A DNA stretch of 16,776 bases from an uncultured Azospirillum sp. (GCF_946480385.1 NZ_CAMLJP010000126.1:1-16776); one strand, 5' to 3'. Counted from the first letter of the stretch, positions 1-7,269 are shown. The notes: generated by a model from the letters alone, not told the origin. Numbers and translations: made by a program.

Positions 1-245
1 GTTTGCGCTGACGCGACAGGCGGACCTCCGGTCCGCCGAAAGCGGGGAGAGGGTCGGGGTGAGGGGGAGGCATAGCGGCACACATCGGGCCTGACGGTGC
101 TTCCCACTTCAGTTTTTTGGCGGATCATTTCCCGCCCTTCGGTGACCGGACGCCATGCGTCCCCCTCACCCTGACCCTCTCCCCGGGGGGGAGAGGGGAT
201 AGTCCCGAATTTGAGGCTAAGCGTCTTTCCAACAGGACAATGCCG
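1..245. repeat. Palindromic repeat cluster upstream of the ABC permease
   Basis: This leader contains no convincing gene. It holds three nested inverted repeats. Bases 19-26 pair perfectly with 30-37 around a 3-base loop. Bases 44-68 are the reverse complement of 160-184 at 24 of 25 positions, 91 bases apart. Bases 175-184 pair perfectly with 188-197 around a GGG loop. When read in frame with the downstream permease, 160-200 encodes the peptide LTLTLSPGGRG. That peptide is a familiar artefact of dispersed intergenic repeats in GC-rich Proteobacteria, so I treat the upstream reading frame as non-coding. The hairpins could end transcription of a gene to the left or stabilise mRNA ends; that role is inferred. 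Confidence 0.7.
234..237 (+). promoter_or_regulatory. Ribosome binding site fixing the first permease start
   Basis: AGGA lies 8 bases before the ATG at 246 but only 2 bases before the in-frame ATG at 240. The spacing favours 246. Confidence 0.6.
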
Positions 246-1496
246 ATGACAGCCGCCTTCGTTGCCGGCGCCGACGTGCCGTTGAAGCGTCGATTGAAAC
301 GGGCCGAGCGGGCCCGGCAGTTCCGTGCGCTGGGCCTGGTGCTGCCGCTGCTGGCCTTCCTGCTGTTCACCTTCGTCGTGCCGCTCGCCGGCATGATCTG
401 GAAGTCGGTGGACGACTGGGAGGTGCCGCAGGCGATGCCGCAGACCGTCGCGGCGCTGGAGCATTGGAACGGCCAGGGCCTGCCCGACGAGGCCGCCTTC
501 GCCGCGCTCGCCGCCGACGTCCGCGCCGCGTATGACGCCGGCACGCTGGCCGTCGCCGCCAAGCGTCTGAACTACATCGTCAACGGCTACCGCACCACGC
601 TGCTCGCCACCGGCCGCAAGCTGAAGGAGCAGCCGGCTCCCGGCACGGCTAAGGAAACGCTGATCGCCCTCAACCCGGCCTGGGGCGAGCGCGAGAGCTG
701 GACCGCGATCAAGAGCGCGAGCGGCCCGGTCACCAGCTATTACCTGCTGGCCGCGGTCGACCTGACCCGCAACGCCGACGGCGCCATCGTGCACGCCCCG
801 GCGGACCAGTCGATCTACCGCGACGTGTTCATGCGCACCTTCACCATCGGTTTCGGCGTCACGGCACTCTGCCTGATCCTGGGCTTCCCGGTGGCCTATC
901 TGCTGGCGAACCTGCCGACCGGCCGGTCGAACCTGCTGATGATCTTCGTGCTGCTGCCCTTCTGGACCTCGCTGCTGGTGCGCACCTGCGCCTGGATCGT
1001 GATCCTGCAGAGCGAGGGCATCGTCAACGGCTCCCTGGAATGGCTGGGCATCATCGACGAGCCGCTGCGGCTGATCTACAACCGCTTCGGCGTCTACATG
1101 GCGATGACCCATGTGCTGCTGCCCTTCATGATCCTGCCGCTCTACAGCGTCATGCGCGGCATCTCGCCGGCCTATATGCGGGCCGCCGCCTCGCTCGGCG
1201 CGCCGCCGATGACCGCCTTCCTGCGCATCTACCTGCCGCAGACCATCCCCGGCATCGGCGCCGGCTGCCTGCTCGTCTTCATCCTGGCCATCGGCTACTA
1301 CATCACGCCGGCGCTGGTCGGTGGGGCTGCCGACCAGATGATTTCGTCCTTCATCGCCTTCTACACCACGGAAACGGTCAACTGGGGTCTCGCCTCGGCG
1401 CTGGGTGCGGTTCTGCTGCTCTCCACGCTGGTGCTGGCGCTGGTCTACGGCAAGCTGGCGCTCGGCCGCCAGACGACGGGAGGTCTGAAGAATTGA
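246..1496 (+). CDS. ABC transporter permease, PotB/spermidine-putrescine type, with a large periplasmic insert
   Basis: This is one of two inner-membrane channel subunits of an ABC importer, probably for a polyamine or related amino compound. The 416-residue protein has a basic cytoplasmic N-terminus (residues 11-27) and TM1 at about 28-50. A hydrophilic segment of about 145 residues (51-195) follows. The conserved permease core starts near 197, with several membrane spans. The EAA-like cytoplasmic loop that contacts the ATPase lies near 308-337 (SPAYMRAAASLGAPP and following). Classical PotB is about 285 residues, so the extra length is the insert between TM1 and TM2. The ATG at 246 was chosen for its ribosome binding site; the frame continues upstream only through repeat DNA. 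Its TGA overlaps the TTG start of the next permease. Substrate is inferred from the neighbouring puuR-gabD-gabT genes. No ATPase or binding protein is visible in the window. Confidence 0.88.
   Translation: MTAAFVAGADVPLKRRLKRAERARQFRALGLVLPLLAFLLFTFVVPLAGMIWKSVDDWEVPQAMPQTVAALEHWNGQGLPDEAAFAALAADVRAAYDAGTLAVAAKRLNYIVNGYRTTLLATGRKLKEQPAPGTAKETLIALNPAWGERESWTAIKSASGPVTSYYLLAAVDLTRNADGAIVHAPADQSIYRDVFMRTFTIGFGVTALCLILGFPVAYLLANLPTGRSNLLMIFVLLPFWTSLLVRTCAWIVILQSEGIVNGSLEWLGIIDEPLRLIYNRFGVYMAMTHVLLPFMILPLYSVMRGISPAYMRAAASLGAPPMTAFLRIYLPQTIPGIGAGCLLVFILAIGYYITPALVGGAADQMISSFIAFYTTETVNWGLASALGAVLLLSTLVLALVYGKLALGRQTTGGLKN
1478..1483 (+). promoter_or_regulatory. Ribosome binding site for the TTG-started second permease
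   Basis: GGGAGG lies 9 bases before the TTG at 1493 and inside the 3' end of the preceding gene. It supports a TTG start where no nearby in-frame ATG exists. Confidence 0.75.
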
Positions 1497-2323
1497 GCGC
1501 GAACCATTCCCCCCAAACTGCCAGCCAGCGTTTCGCCTGGATCGCCACGATCGTCGCCTCCACGCTGGTGTTCATCTTCCTGATGGCGCCGATCCTGGCG
1601 ATCGTGCCGCTGTCCTTCAGCTCCAGCACCTACCTGACCTATCCGCTGCCCGGCCTGTCGCTGCGCTGGTACGAGGAATTCCTCAACTCGGCGCGCTGGA
1701 TGAACTCGCTGAAGAACAGCTTCATCATCGGCATCTCGTCGGCGATGCTGTCGATGGCGCTGGGTACGCTCGCCTCGCTGGGTCTCGCCCAGTGGAAGAG
1801 CAAGTGGAAGCCGCTGGTTCTGGCCGTCGTGCTGTCGCCGATGGTGGTTCCGGTGGTCATCACCGCGGTCGGCGTCTATTTCTTCTTCGCTCCGCTGGGA
1901 CTGACGGGCAACTATCTCGGCCTGATCCTGGTCCACACCGCGCTGGCGACGCCCTTCGTCGTCATCACCGTGTCGGCGACCTTGCAGAGCTTCGACATGA
2001 CGCTGGCCCGCGCCGCCGCCTCGCTGGGGGCGCCGCCGCTGCTGACCTTCCGCAAGGTGATCCTGCCGCTGATCCTGCCGGGTTTGGCGTCGGGCGCGCT
2101 GTTCGCCTTCGCCACCAGCTTCGACGAGGTGGTGACGGTGCTGTTCCTCGCCGGACCCGAGCAGCGCACCCTGCCGCGTGAGATGTTCAGCGGCATCCGC
2201 GAGAACATCAGCCCGACCATCACCGCGGTGGCGGTGGTGCTGACGGTGATCTCGGTCTTCATGCTGTCGACGCTGGAAATTCTGCGCCGGCGCAACGAGC
2301 GGCTGAAGGGGAATGTGGGGTAG
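1493..2323 (+). CDS. ABC transporter permease, PotC/YdcV type
   Basis: This is the second membrane subunit of the same importer, 276 residues long, which is usual for PotC-like permeases. TM1 is at about 16-40. More spans follow, and the EAA loop is at about 168-198 (DMTLARAAASLGAPP and following, then LPLILPGL). The C-terminus ends in a basic cytoplasmic tail (LRRRNERLKG). The start is TTG at 1493, overlapping the stop of the first permease (TTGA), with GGGAGG 9 bases upstream. The next in-frame ATG would remove part of TM1. The overlap implies translational coupling and 1:1 subunit synthesis. The pair probably forms a heterodimeric channel. The polyamine substrate is inferred from context. 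A hairpin follows the stop codon. Confidence 0.88.
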   Translation: MSANHSPQTASQRFAWIATIVASTLVFIFLMAPILAIVPLSFSSSTYLTYPLPGLSLRWYEEFLNSARWMNSLKNSFIIGISSAMLSMALGTLASLGLAQWKSKWKPLVLAVVLSPMVVPVVITAVGVYFFFAPLGLTGNYLGLILVHTALATPFVVITVSATLQSFDMTLARAAASLGAPPLLTFRKVILPLILPGLASGALFAFATSFDEVVTVLFLAGPEQRTLPREMFSGIRENISPTITAVAVVLTVISVFMLSTLEILRRRNERLKGNVG

Positions 2324-2334
2324 GGGAGTGGTCG

Positions 2335-2354
2335 GGGGAGGGGAGACCCTCCCC
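2335..2354. terminator. Bidirectional hairpin between convergent permease and puuR
   Basis: GGGGAGGG (2335-2342) pairs perfectly with CCCTCCCC (2347-2354) around a GAGA loop. It sits in the 36-base gap between two convergent genes, the usual place for a shared terminator. There is no T-tract on either side, so true intrinsic activity is uncertain. Confidence 0.55.
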
Positions 2355-2359
2355 GCCCC

Positions 2360-2926
2360 TCACAGATACGGCGGCGTGCAGGCGCTGATCAGTTCGCACT
2401 CTTCCTCGCCGATGTTGCGGAACCGATGGGGCACGCGGCTGTCGAAGAAGTAGGCGTCGCCGGGGCCGAGAAGCTGCTTGCGGTCACCCACCGTCAGCTC
2501 GATCTGTCCCTTGATGACGATGCCGCCTTCTTCGGATTCGTGCTGCAGCATGGTGCGGCCGGTGTCGGCGCCGGGGGCGTAGCGTTCGTGGAGGATTTGC
2601 AGGTTGCGGCTGCGCAGGTCGCCGACCTGCCGGAACGAAACCCGGCCGACGGTGCCCTTCAGCTCGTCGGCCAACTCGATCAGCTCGTCGCCCTTGAAGA
2701 AAATCTGCTCGGGCGGCGGCAGATCGTCGGAGGAGAAGAATTCTGCAAGAGTCATCGGGATGCCTTGAAGCACCTTGCGCAGCGATGACACCGACGGACT
2801 GCTGCGGTTTTGCTCGATCAAGGAGATCGTGCCGTTGGTCACTCCGGCCCGCTGGGCGAGCGCCCGCTGCGACAGTCCATGCTGTTCGCGGATCTGCTTC
2901 AACCTTGCGCCGACGTCGAATTCCAT
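2360..2926 (-). CDS. puuR: PuuR-like XRE-cupin transcriptional repressor
   Basis: A cytoplasmic DNA-binding regulator of 188 residues. An XRE-type helix-turn-helix occupies about 6-61 (LSQRALAQRAGVTNGTISLIEQ), and a small cupin domain occupies about 105-180 (HESEEGGIVIKGQIELTVG; then PGDAYFFDSRVPHRF). The architecture, length and ending (ELISACTPPYL) closely match Escherichia coli PuuR, about 185 residues, which represses putrescine catabolism genes and responds to putrescine. GTG at 2929 and ATG at 2926 are adjacent starts. AGGAG at 2934-2938 is 7 bases from the ATG and only 4 from the GTG, so ATG is preferred. The gene diverges from gabD-gabT and faces an AT-rich palindromic region. It therefore probably controls the gab cluster, and perhaps itself and the permeases. 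The effector here is inferred. Confidence 0.88.
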   Translation of the reverse strand: MEFDVGARLKQIREQHGLSQRALAQRAGVTNGTISLIEQNRSSPSVSSLRKVLQGIPMTLAEFFSSDDLPPPEQIFFKGDELIELADELKGTVGRVSFRQVGDLRSRNLQILHERYAPGADTGRTMLQHESEEGGIVIKGQIELTVGDRKQLLGPGDAYFFDSRVPHRFRNIGEEECELISACTPPYL

Positions 2927-2998
2927 CACCGGACTCCTGCTCCACTTCCGTTAAGGCAATATCCCATTCGCGCAACCCCGTCATCAGAATATGAACAG

Positions 2999-3028
2999 TT
3001 AAACAGGGGTTGTTTAATTTATTAAACA
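2999..3028. promoter_or_regulatory. Candidate PuuR operator: three TGTTTAA half-sites
   Basis: TTAAACA (2999-3005), TGTTTAA (3011-3017) and TTAAACA (3022-3028) alternate in orientation, with centres 11-12 bases apart, about one helical turn. The last two form a perfect 18-base palindrome, TGTTTAATTTATTAAACA (3011-3028). The stretch is a sharply AT-rich island in GC-rich DNA, between puuR and gabD. Binding by the adjacent XRE-cupin regulator is inferred from position. No clear -35/-10 pair could be assigned on either strand. Confidence 0.6.
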
Positions 3029-3064
3029 TGGTAGGCTTCTGTCCAAGGTCCAGGCCCCCGCGAA

Positions 3065-3093
3065 GGAAATCCTTGATTGGCAAGGAGATTTCC
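3065..3093 (+). promoter_or_regulatory. Stem-loop in the gabD leader
   Basis: Bases 65-75 of this 3000s block (3065-3075) pair with 3081-3093 to form 11 base pairs, with one 2-base bulge (3086-3087) and a 5-base loop. It lies 50 bases before the gabD start, so it would be in the mRNA leader if transcription begins in the AT-rich island. A regulatory role is only a possibility. Confidence 0.4.
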
Positions 3094-3143
3094 GCCGGGC
3101 GCGGCCGGACGGTTCCACAATCCTCATCCAGGGCGGATCGAAC

Positions 3144-4604
3144 ATGCTGTCGCTGAACGACCAGGGCCTTCTCCGAACCAAGGGCTACGTGAACGGTGCG
3201 TGGCGCGCGGCCGATTCCGGGAAGACCTTCCCGGTCACCAACCCCGCCACCGGTGCCGTCATCGCCGAGGTGTCCGACATGGGCGCCGCCGAGACGCGCG
3301 AGGCGATCGACGCCGCCAACGCCGCCCTGCCGGGCTGGAAGGCCAAGACCGCCAAGGAGCGCGCGGCCATCCTGCGCCGCTGGTACGACCTGATCCTCGC
3401 AGCGCAGGAGGATCTGGCCCAGCTGATGACCGCCGAGCAGGGCAAGCCGCTGGCCGAAGCGCGCGGCGAGGTCGTCTACGGCGCCTCCTTCATCGAGTGG
3501 TTCGCGGAGGAGGGCAAGCGCGCCTATGGCGACGTCATCCCGTCCTTCGCCGCCAACAAGCGCATCGTCGTCCTGAAGGAAGCCATCGGCGTCGTCGCGG
3601 CGATCACGCCGTGGAACTTCCCGAACGCCATGATCACCCGCAAATGCGCCCCGGCCCTGGCCGCCGGCTGCACCGTGGTGGTCAAGCCGGCCGAGGACAC
3701 CCCCCTGTCGGCGCTGGCCCTGGCCGAGCTGGCGGAGCGCGCCGGCATGCCGGCCGGCGTCTTCAACATCGTGATGGGCCGCGAGCCGGCCGCCATCGGC
3801 AACGAGCTGACCCACAGCCCGATCGTCCGCAAGGTGAGCTTCACCGGCTCGACCGAGGTCGGCAAGCTGCTGATGCGGCAGGCCGCCAGCACGGTCAAGA
3901 AGGTGTCGCTGGAACTCGGCGGCAACGCCCCCTTCATCGTCTTCGACGACGCCGACCTGGACGAGGCGGTCAAGGGCGCCATGGCGTCGAAGTACCGCAA
4001 CGCCGGCCAGACCTGCGTTTGCGCCAACCGCCTGCTGGTGCAGGCCGGCGTCTATGACGCCTTCGCCGCCAAGCTGGCCGAGGCCGTCAAGGCGCTGAAG
4101 GTCGGCGACGGTTCCGAGCCGGGCGTCACCCAGGGTCCGCTGATCAACGCCGACGCCATCGCCAAGGTGGAAGAGCTGATGGGCGACGCGCTGGAGAAGG
4201 GCGCCAAGGTGGCGCTCGGCGGCAAGCGCCACGCGCTGGGCGGCACCTTCTTCGAGCCGACGATCCTGACCGGCATCACCACCGAGATGCGCGTCGCCCG
4301 CGAGGAGATCTTCGGCCCGGTCGCGCCGCTGTTCAAGTTCGAGACGGAAGAGGACGCCATCCGCATGGCGAACGACACCGAATTCGGGCTCGCCGCCTAT
4401 TTCTACAGCCGCGACATCGGTCGCGTCTGGCGCGTGGCGGAAAAGCTGGAATACGGCATCGTCGGCATCAACGAAGGCATCATCTCGACCGAGGTGGCCC
4501 CCTTCGGCGGCGTCAAGGAGTCCGGCATCGGTCGCGAAGGCTCCAAGTACGGCCTCGATGATTTCATGGAAGTCAAATATCTCTGCGTCGGCCTCGGCGC
4601 CTGA
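3144..4604 (+). CDS. gabD: Succinate-semialdehyde dehydrogenase (GabD family; may also act on glutarate semialdehyde)
   Basis: A cytoplasmic aldehyde dehydrogenase of 486 residues, the normal length (E. coli GabD is 482). It should oxidise succinate semialdehyde to succinate with NADP(+), the last step of GABA breakdown. Visible family features are the PWNFP motif with the active-site Asn158, the cofactor segment KPAEDTP from Lys181, FTGSTEVG at 233-240, the general base Glu257 in LELGG, and the catalytic Cys291 in GQTCVC. The Glu-Cys spacing of 34 is standard. Cys293 is a second cysteine two residues on, a pair seen in many SSADHs. A weak GGGCGGA precedes the ATG at 3144. It is followed after 33 bases by gabT and is divergent from puuR. 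DavD (glutarate semialdehyde) is the nearest alternative assignment and cannot be separated by sequence alone. Confidence 0.92.
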   Translation: MLSLNDQGLLRTKGYVNGAWRAADSGKTFPVTNPATGAVIAEVSDMGAAETREAIDAANAALPGWKAKTAKERAAILRRWYDLILAAQEDLAQLMTAEQGKPLAEARGEVVYGASFIEWFAEEGKRAYGDVIPSFAANKRIVVLKEAIGVVAAITPWNFPNAMITRKCAPALAAGCTVVVKPAEDTPLSALALAELAERAGMPAGVFNIVMGREPAAIGNELTHSPIVRKVSFTGSTEVGKLLMRQAASTVKKVSLELGGNAPFIVFDDADLDEAVKGAMASKYRNAGQTCVCANRLLVQAGVYDAFAAKLAEAVKALKVGDGSEPGVTQGPLINADAIAKVEELMGDALEKGAKVALGGKRHALGGTFFEPTILTGITTEMRVAREEIFGPVAPLFKFETEEDAIRMANDTEFGLAAYFYSRDIGRVWRVAEKLEYGIVGINEGIISTEVAPFGGVKESGIGREGSKYGLDDFMEVKYLCVGLGA

Positions 4605-4637
4605 CCCCCCAAGGGAAAAGACAAAGGAAAAGCGAAA

Positions 4638-5927
4638 ATGAGCACCAACCAGTCCTTCGTCGCCCGTCGCGAGGCCGCCGTCTCCCGTGGCATTTCCGCC
4701 GGCATGCCCTTCTACATCGACCGTGCTGAAAACGCCGAGATGTGGGACATCGAGGGCAAGCGCTTCATCGACTTCGCCGGCGGCATCGCCGTGCTGAACA
4801 CCGGCCACCGCCACCCGAAGGTGATGGAGGCGGTGAAGGCGCAGCTGGAGCGCTTCACCCACACCTGCGCGATGGTCACGCCCTATGACAGCTTCGTCGA
4901 GTTGGCGGAGAAGCTGAACGCGCTGGTCCCCGGCCCGACCCCGAAGAAGACCGCCTTCTTCACCACCGGCGCCGAGGCGGTGGAGAACGCCGTGAAGGTC
5001 GCCCGCGCCGCCACCGGCCGCGCCGCCGTCGTCGCCTTCTCCGGCGGCTTCCACGGCCGCACGCTGCTGACCATGGGCCTGACCGGCAAGGTCGTGCCCT
5101 ACAAGGTCGGCTTCGGTCCCTTCCCGGCCGACATCTACCATGTGCCGTTCCCCAACGCCTATCGCGGCATCAGTGAGGCGGAGAGCCTGAAGGCGCTGGA
5201 CACCCTGTTCAAGTCCGACGTCGATCCGGGCCGCGTCGCCGCGATCATCATCGAGCCGGTGCAGGGCGAGGGCGGCTTCAACATCGCCAGCCCGTCCTTC
5301 CTCCAGGCCCTGCGCGCGGTCTGCGACAAGCACGGCATCGTCATGATCGTCGACGAGATCCAGACCGGCTTCGCCCGCACCGGCAAGATGTTCGCCGTCG
5401 AGCATGCCGGGATTGAGCCGGACCTCGTCACCATGGCGAAGAGCCTCGCCGGTGGCTTCCCGCTGTCGGCGCTGACTGGCAAGGCGGCGCTGATGGACGC
5501 CCCGGTTCCGGGCGGCCTCGGCGGCACCTATGCCGGCAGCCCGCTGGCGACCACCGCCGCGCTGGCCGTCATCGACGTCATCGAGGAAGAGAAGCTGATC
5601 GAGCGCGCCGAGAAGCTTGGTGAGCGCATTGCCGGCCGCTTCCGCACCATGGCCCAGCGCAACAGCCTGTCGGTGATCGGCGACGTCCGCAACCTGGGCG
5701 CCATGGTCGCCATGGAACTGGTGACCGACCGCGAGACCAAGGAGCCGGCGGCCGACCTGACCAAGGCGCTGGTCGCCAAGGCGGCGGAAAAGGGCCTGAT
5801 CCTGCTGTCCTGCGGCACCTACGCCAACGTCATCCGCGTCCTGGTCCCGCTGACCGCCTCGGATGCCCTGGTCGACGAAGGCCTGGACATCATCGAGCGT
5901 TCCCTGGAAGAACTGGTGTCGGCGTAA
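4638..5927 (+). CDS. gabT: 4-aminobutyrate aminotransferase (GabT; possibly also 5-aminovalerate)
   Basis: A PLP-dependent class III aminotransferase of 429 residues. It transfers the amino group of GABA to 2-oxoglutarate, giving succinate semialdehyde for the upstream dehydrogenase. The numbering matches E. coli GabT without gaps at the key points: Ile50 in DFAGGIAVLNTGH, GAEAVENAVK at 111-120, Arg141 in HGRTLLT, Glu211 in PVQGEGG, Asp239 in IVDEIQTG and the Schiff-base Lys268 in TMAKSLAGGFP. Conservation of Ile50, Arg141 and Glu211 supports an omega-amino acid substrate. AAGGA at 4624-4628 is 9 bases before the ATG. It forms an operon with gabD. DavT (5-aminovalerate aminotransferase) belongs to the same family and is a real alternative, given the CoA-transferase downstream. 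Confidence 0.93.
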   Translation: MSTNQSFVARREAAVSRGISAGMPFYIDRAENAEMWDIEGKRFIDFAGGIAVLNTGHRHPKVMEAVKAQLERFTHTCAMVTPYDSFVELAEKLNALVPGPTPKKTAFFTTGAEAVENAVKVARAATGRAAVVAFSGGFHGRTLLTMGLTGKVVPYKVGFGPFPADIYHVPFPNAYRGISEAESLKALDTLFKSDVDPGRVAAIIIEPVQGEGGFNIASPSFLQALRAVCDKHGIVMIVDEIQTGFARTGKMFAVEHAGIEPDLVTMAKSLAGGFPLSALTGKAALMDAPVPGGLGGTYAGSPLATTAALAVIDVIEEEKLIERAEKLGERIAGRFRTMAQRNSLSVIGDVRNLGAMVAMELVTDRETKEPAADLTKALVAKAAEKGLILLSCGTYANVIRVLVPLTASDALVDEGLDIIERSLEELVSA

Positions 5928-5935
5928 CCAGACTC

Positions 5936-5993
5936 TCCCTCTCCCGCCCCAGGAGAGGGAAGGGTCCCAAGCGAAGCTTGGGAAGGGTGAGGG
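5936..5993. repeat. Double-hairpin repeat between gabT and the CoA-transferase
   Basis: TCCCTCTCC (5936-5944) pairs with GGAGAGGGA (5952-5960) around a 7-base loop. TCCCAAGC (5965-5972) then pairs with GCTTGGGA (5976-5983, approximate ends) around a GAA loop, and GGGTGAGGG follows at 5985-5993. The pattern of an 8-base-pair hairpin with a 3-base loop, a GAGAGGG word and a GGGTGAGGG word also occurs at 19-67, so both are probably members of one dispersed repeat family. It may attenuate transcription or protect the gabT mRNA end; this is inferred. Confidence 0.65.
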
Positions 5994-6006
5994 CTATAAG
6001 AATCAC

Positions 6007-6013
6007 AGGAGGA
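6007..6013 (+). promoter_or_regulatory. Strong ribosome binding site for a TTG start
   Basis: AGGAGGA is 7 bases before the TTG at 6021. It makes this rare start convincing and suggests the gene can be translated independently of gabT. Confidence 0.8.
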
Positions 6014-6020
6014 ACACACC

Positions 6021-7223
6021 TTGGCCGGACCCTTGTCGCACATCCGGGTGCTGGAGCTGTCGCGCGTGCTGGCCGGGCCGTGGTCGGCGCAGACGCTGGC
6101 CGATCTCGGCGCCGACGTGATCAAGGTGGAACGGCCGGGTGCCGGCGACGACACCCGTGCCTGGGGTCCGCCCTGGGCCGGCGACCAGTCGGCCTATTTC
6201 CTGTCGACCAACCGCGGCAAGCGCTCCATCACCATCGACTTCGAACGGCCGGAGGGTCAGGAGCTTGTCCGCAAGCTCGCCGCCCAGGCCGATGTCGTCA
6301 TCGAGAATTTCAAGGTCGGCGGGCTGGTCAAATACGGCCTCGACTATGACAGCCTGAAGGCGGTCAACCCGCGGCTGGTCTACTGCTCGATCACCGGCTT
6401 CGGCCAGACCGGGCCGTACCGCAACCGCGCCGGCTACGATTTCATGATCCAGGGCATGGGCGGGCTGATGAGCATCACCGGCCAGCCGGACGGAGAGCCG
6501 GGCGGTGGTCCGGTCAAGGTCGGCGTCGCGGTGACCGACATCTTCACCGGCCTCTATGCCACCATCGGCATCATGGGCGCTCTGGCCCACCGCGACCGCA
6601 CCGGCGAGGGGCAGCAGGTCGACTTGGCATTGCTCGACGTGCAGGTGGCGGTGCTGGCCAATCAGGCGATGAACTGTCTGGTCGGCGGCAAGGCGCCGCA
6701 GCGGCTCGGCAACGCCCATCCCAACATCGTGCCCTATCAGGCCTTCGCCACCCGCGACGGCTACATCATCCTGGCGGTCGGTAACGACGGCCAGTTCGCC
6801 AAGTTCTGCACGGTCGCCGGCCGTCCCGATCTGGCGAAGGACGAGCGTTACGCCACCAACCCGGCCCGCGTCGCCAACCGCAAGGAGCTGGTGGCGCTGC
6901 TGGAAGAGCTGATCCGCACCCGCGACAGCCATGACTGGCTGAGCGCGCTGGAAGAGGTCGGCGTGCCCTGCGGCCCGATCAACGACCTGACCGCGGTCTT
7001 CGAGGACCCGCAGGTGAAGGCCCGCAACATCCACCAGGACCTGCCGCACCCGACCCAGGGCAGCGTGCCGACGGTGGCGAGCCCGATCCGCTACAGCGGC
7101 ACCCCGCTGGTCCACGACACCGCCCCGCCGACGCTGGGCCAGCACACCGACACGGTGCTGGCGGAGTCCCTCGGCCTGAGCGAGGCCGACATCGCGGCCC
7201 TGCGCGAGAAGGGCGTGATCTGA
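6021..7223 (+). CDS. CaiB/BaiF family CoA-transferase (class III), possible glutarate/dicarboxylate CoA-transferase
   Basis: A cytoplasmic family III CoA-transferase of 400 residues, the normal length. It moves CoA between carboxylic acids through an aspartyl-CoA intermediate. The N-terminus is typical (LSHIRVLELSRVLAGPW, residues 5-21; then LADLGADVIKVERPG). Asp173 in GVAVTDIFTG aligns with the catalytic Asp169 of formyl-CoA transferase. GYDFMIQGMGGLMSITG (138-154) and GEGQQVDLALLD (195-206) are also family motifs. It starts with TTG and lies 93 bases after gabT on the same strand. The general look recalls the SUGCT (succinyl-CoA:glutarate CoA-transferase) branch, which would fit activation of glutarate made by GabT/GabD-like enzymes from 5-aminovalerate. 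Substrate is an inference from context; succinate or another dicarboxylate is possible. Confidence 0.85.
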   Translation: MAGPLSHIRVLELSRVLAGPWSAQTLADLGADVIKVERPGAGDDTRAWGPPWAGDQSAYFLSTNRGKRSITIDFERPEGQELVRKLAAQADVVIENFKVGGLVKYGLDYDSLKAVNPRLVYCSITGFGQTGPYRNRAGYDFMIQGMGGLMSITGQPDGEPGGGPVKVGVAVTDIFTGLYATIGIMGALAHRDRTGEGQQVDLALLDVQVAVLANQAMNCLVGGKAPQRLGNAHPNIVPYQAFATRDGYIILAVGNDGQFAKFCTVAGRPDLAKDERYATNPARVANRKELVALLEELIRTRDSHDWLSALEEVGVPCGPINDLTAVFEDPQVKARNIHQDLPHPTQGSVPTVASPIRYSGTPLVHDTAPPTLGQHTDTVLAESLGLSEADIAALREKGVI

Positions 7224-7233
7224 TCGTAGGAGT

Positions 7234-7265
7234 GGGGAGCCGGAAAGCGCCGACTTTCCGGCCCC
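7234..7265. terminator. Bidirectional terminator hairpin between convergent genes
   Basis: GCCGGAAAG (7239-7247) pairs perfectly with CTTTCCGGC (7254-7262) around a 6-base loop. Three further G-C pairs extend the stem beyond a bulged A at 7238. It fills the 46-base gap between two convergent genes. There is no long T-tract, so it may act with Rho. Confidence 0.65.
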
Positions 7266-7269
7266 ATCA

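Noticed and set aside
117..245. N-terminal extension of the first permease
   Set aside because: It runs through palindromic repeat DNA encoding LTLTLSPGGRG and has no ribosome binding site; the ATG at 246 has one.
2484..5405. A 973-codon minus-strand open frame across puuR, gabD and gabT
   Set aside because: It is opposite clear gabD and gabT genes and merges into puuR in the wrong frame; composition is that of a shadow frame.
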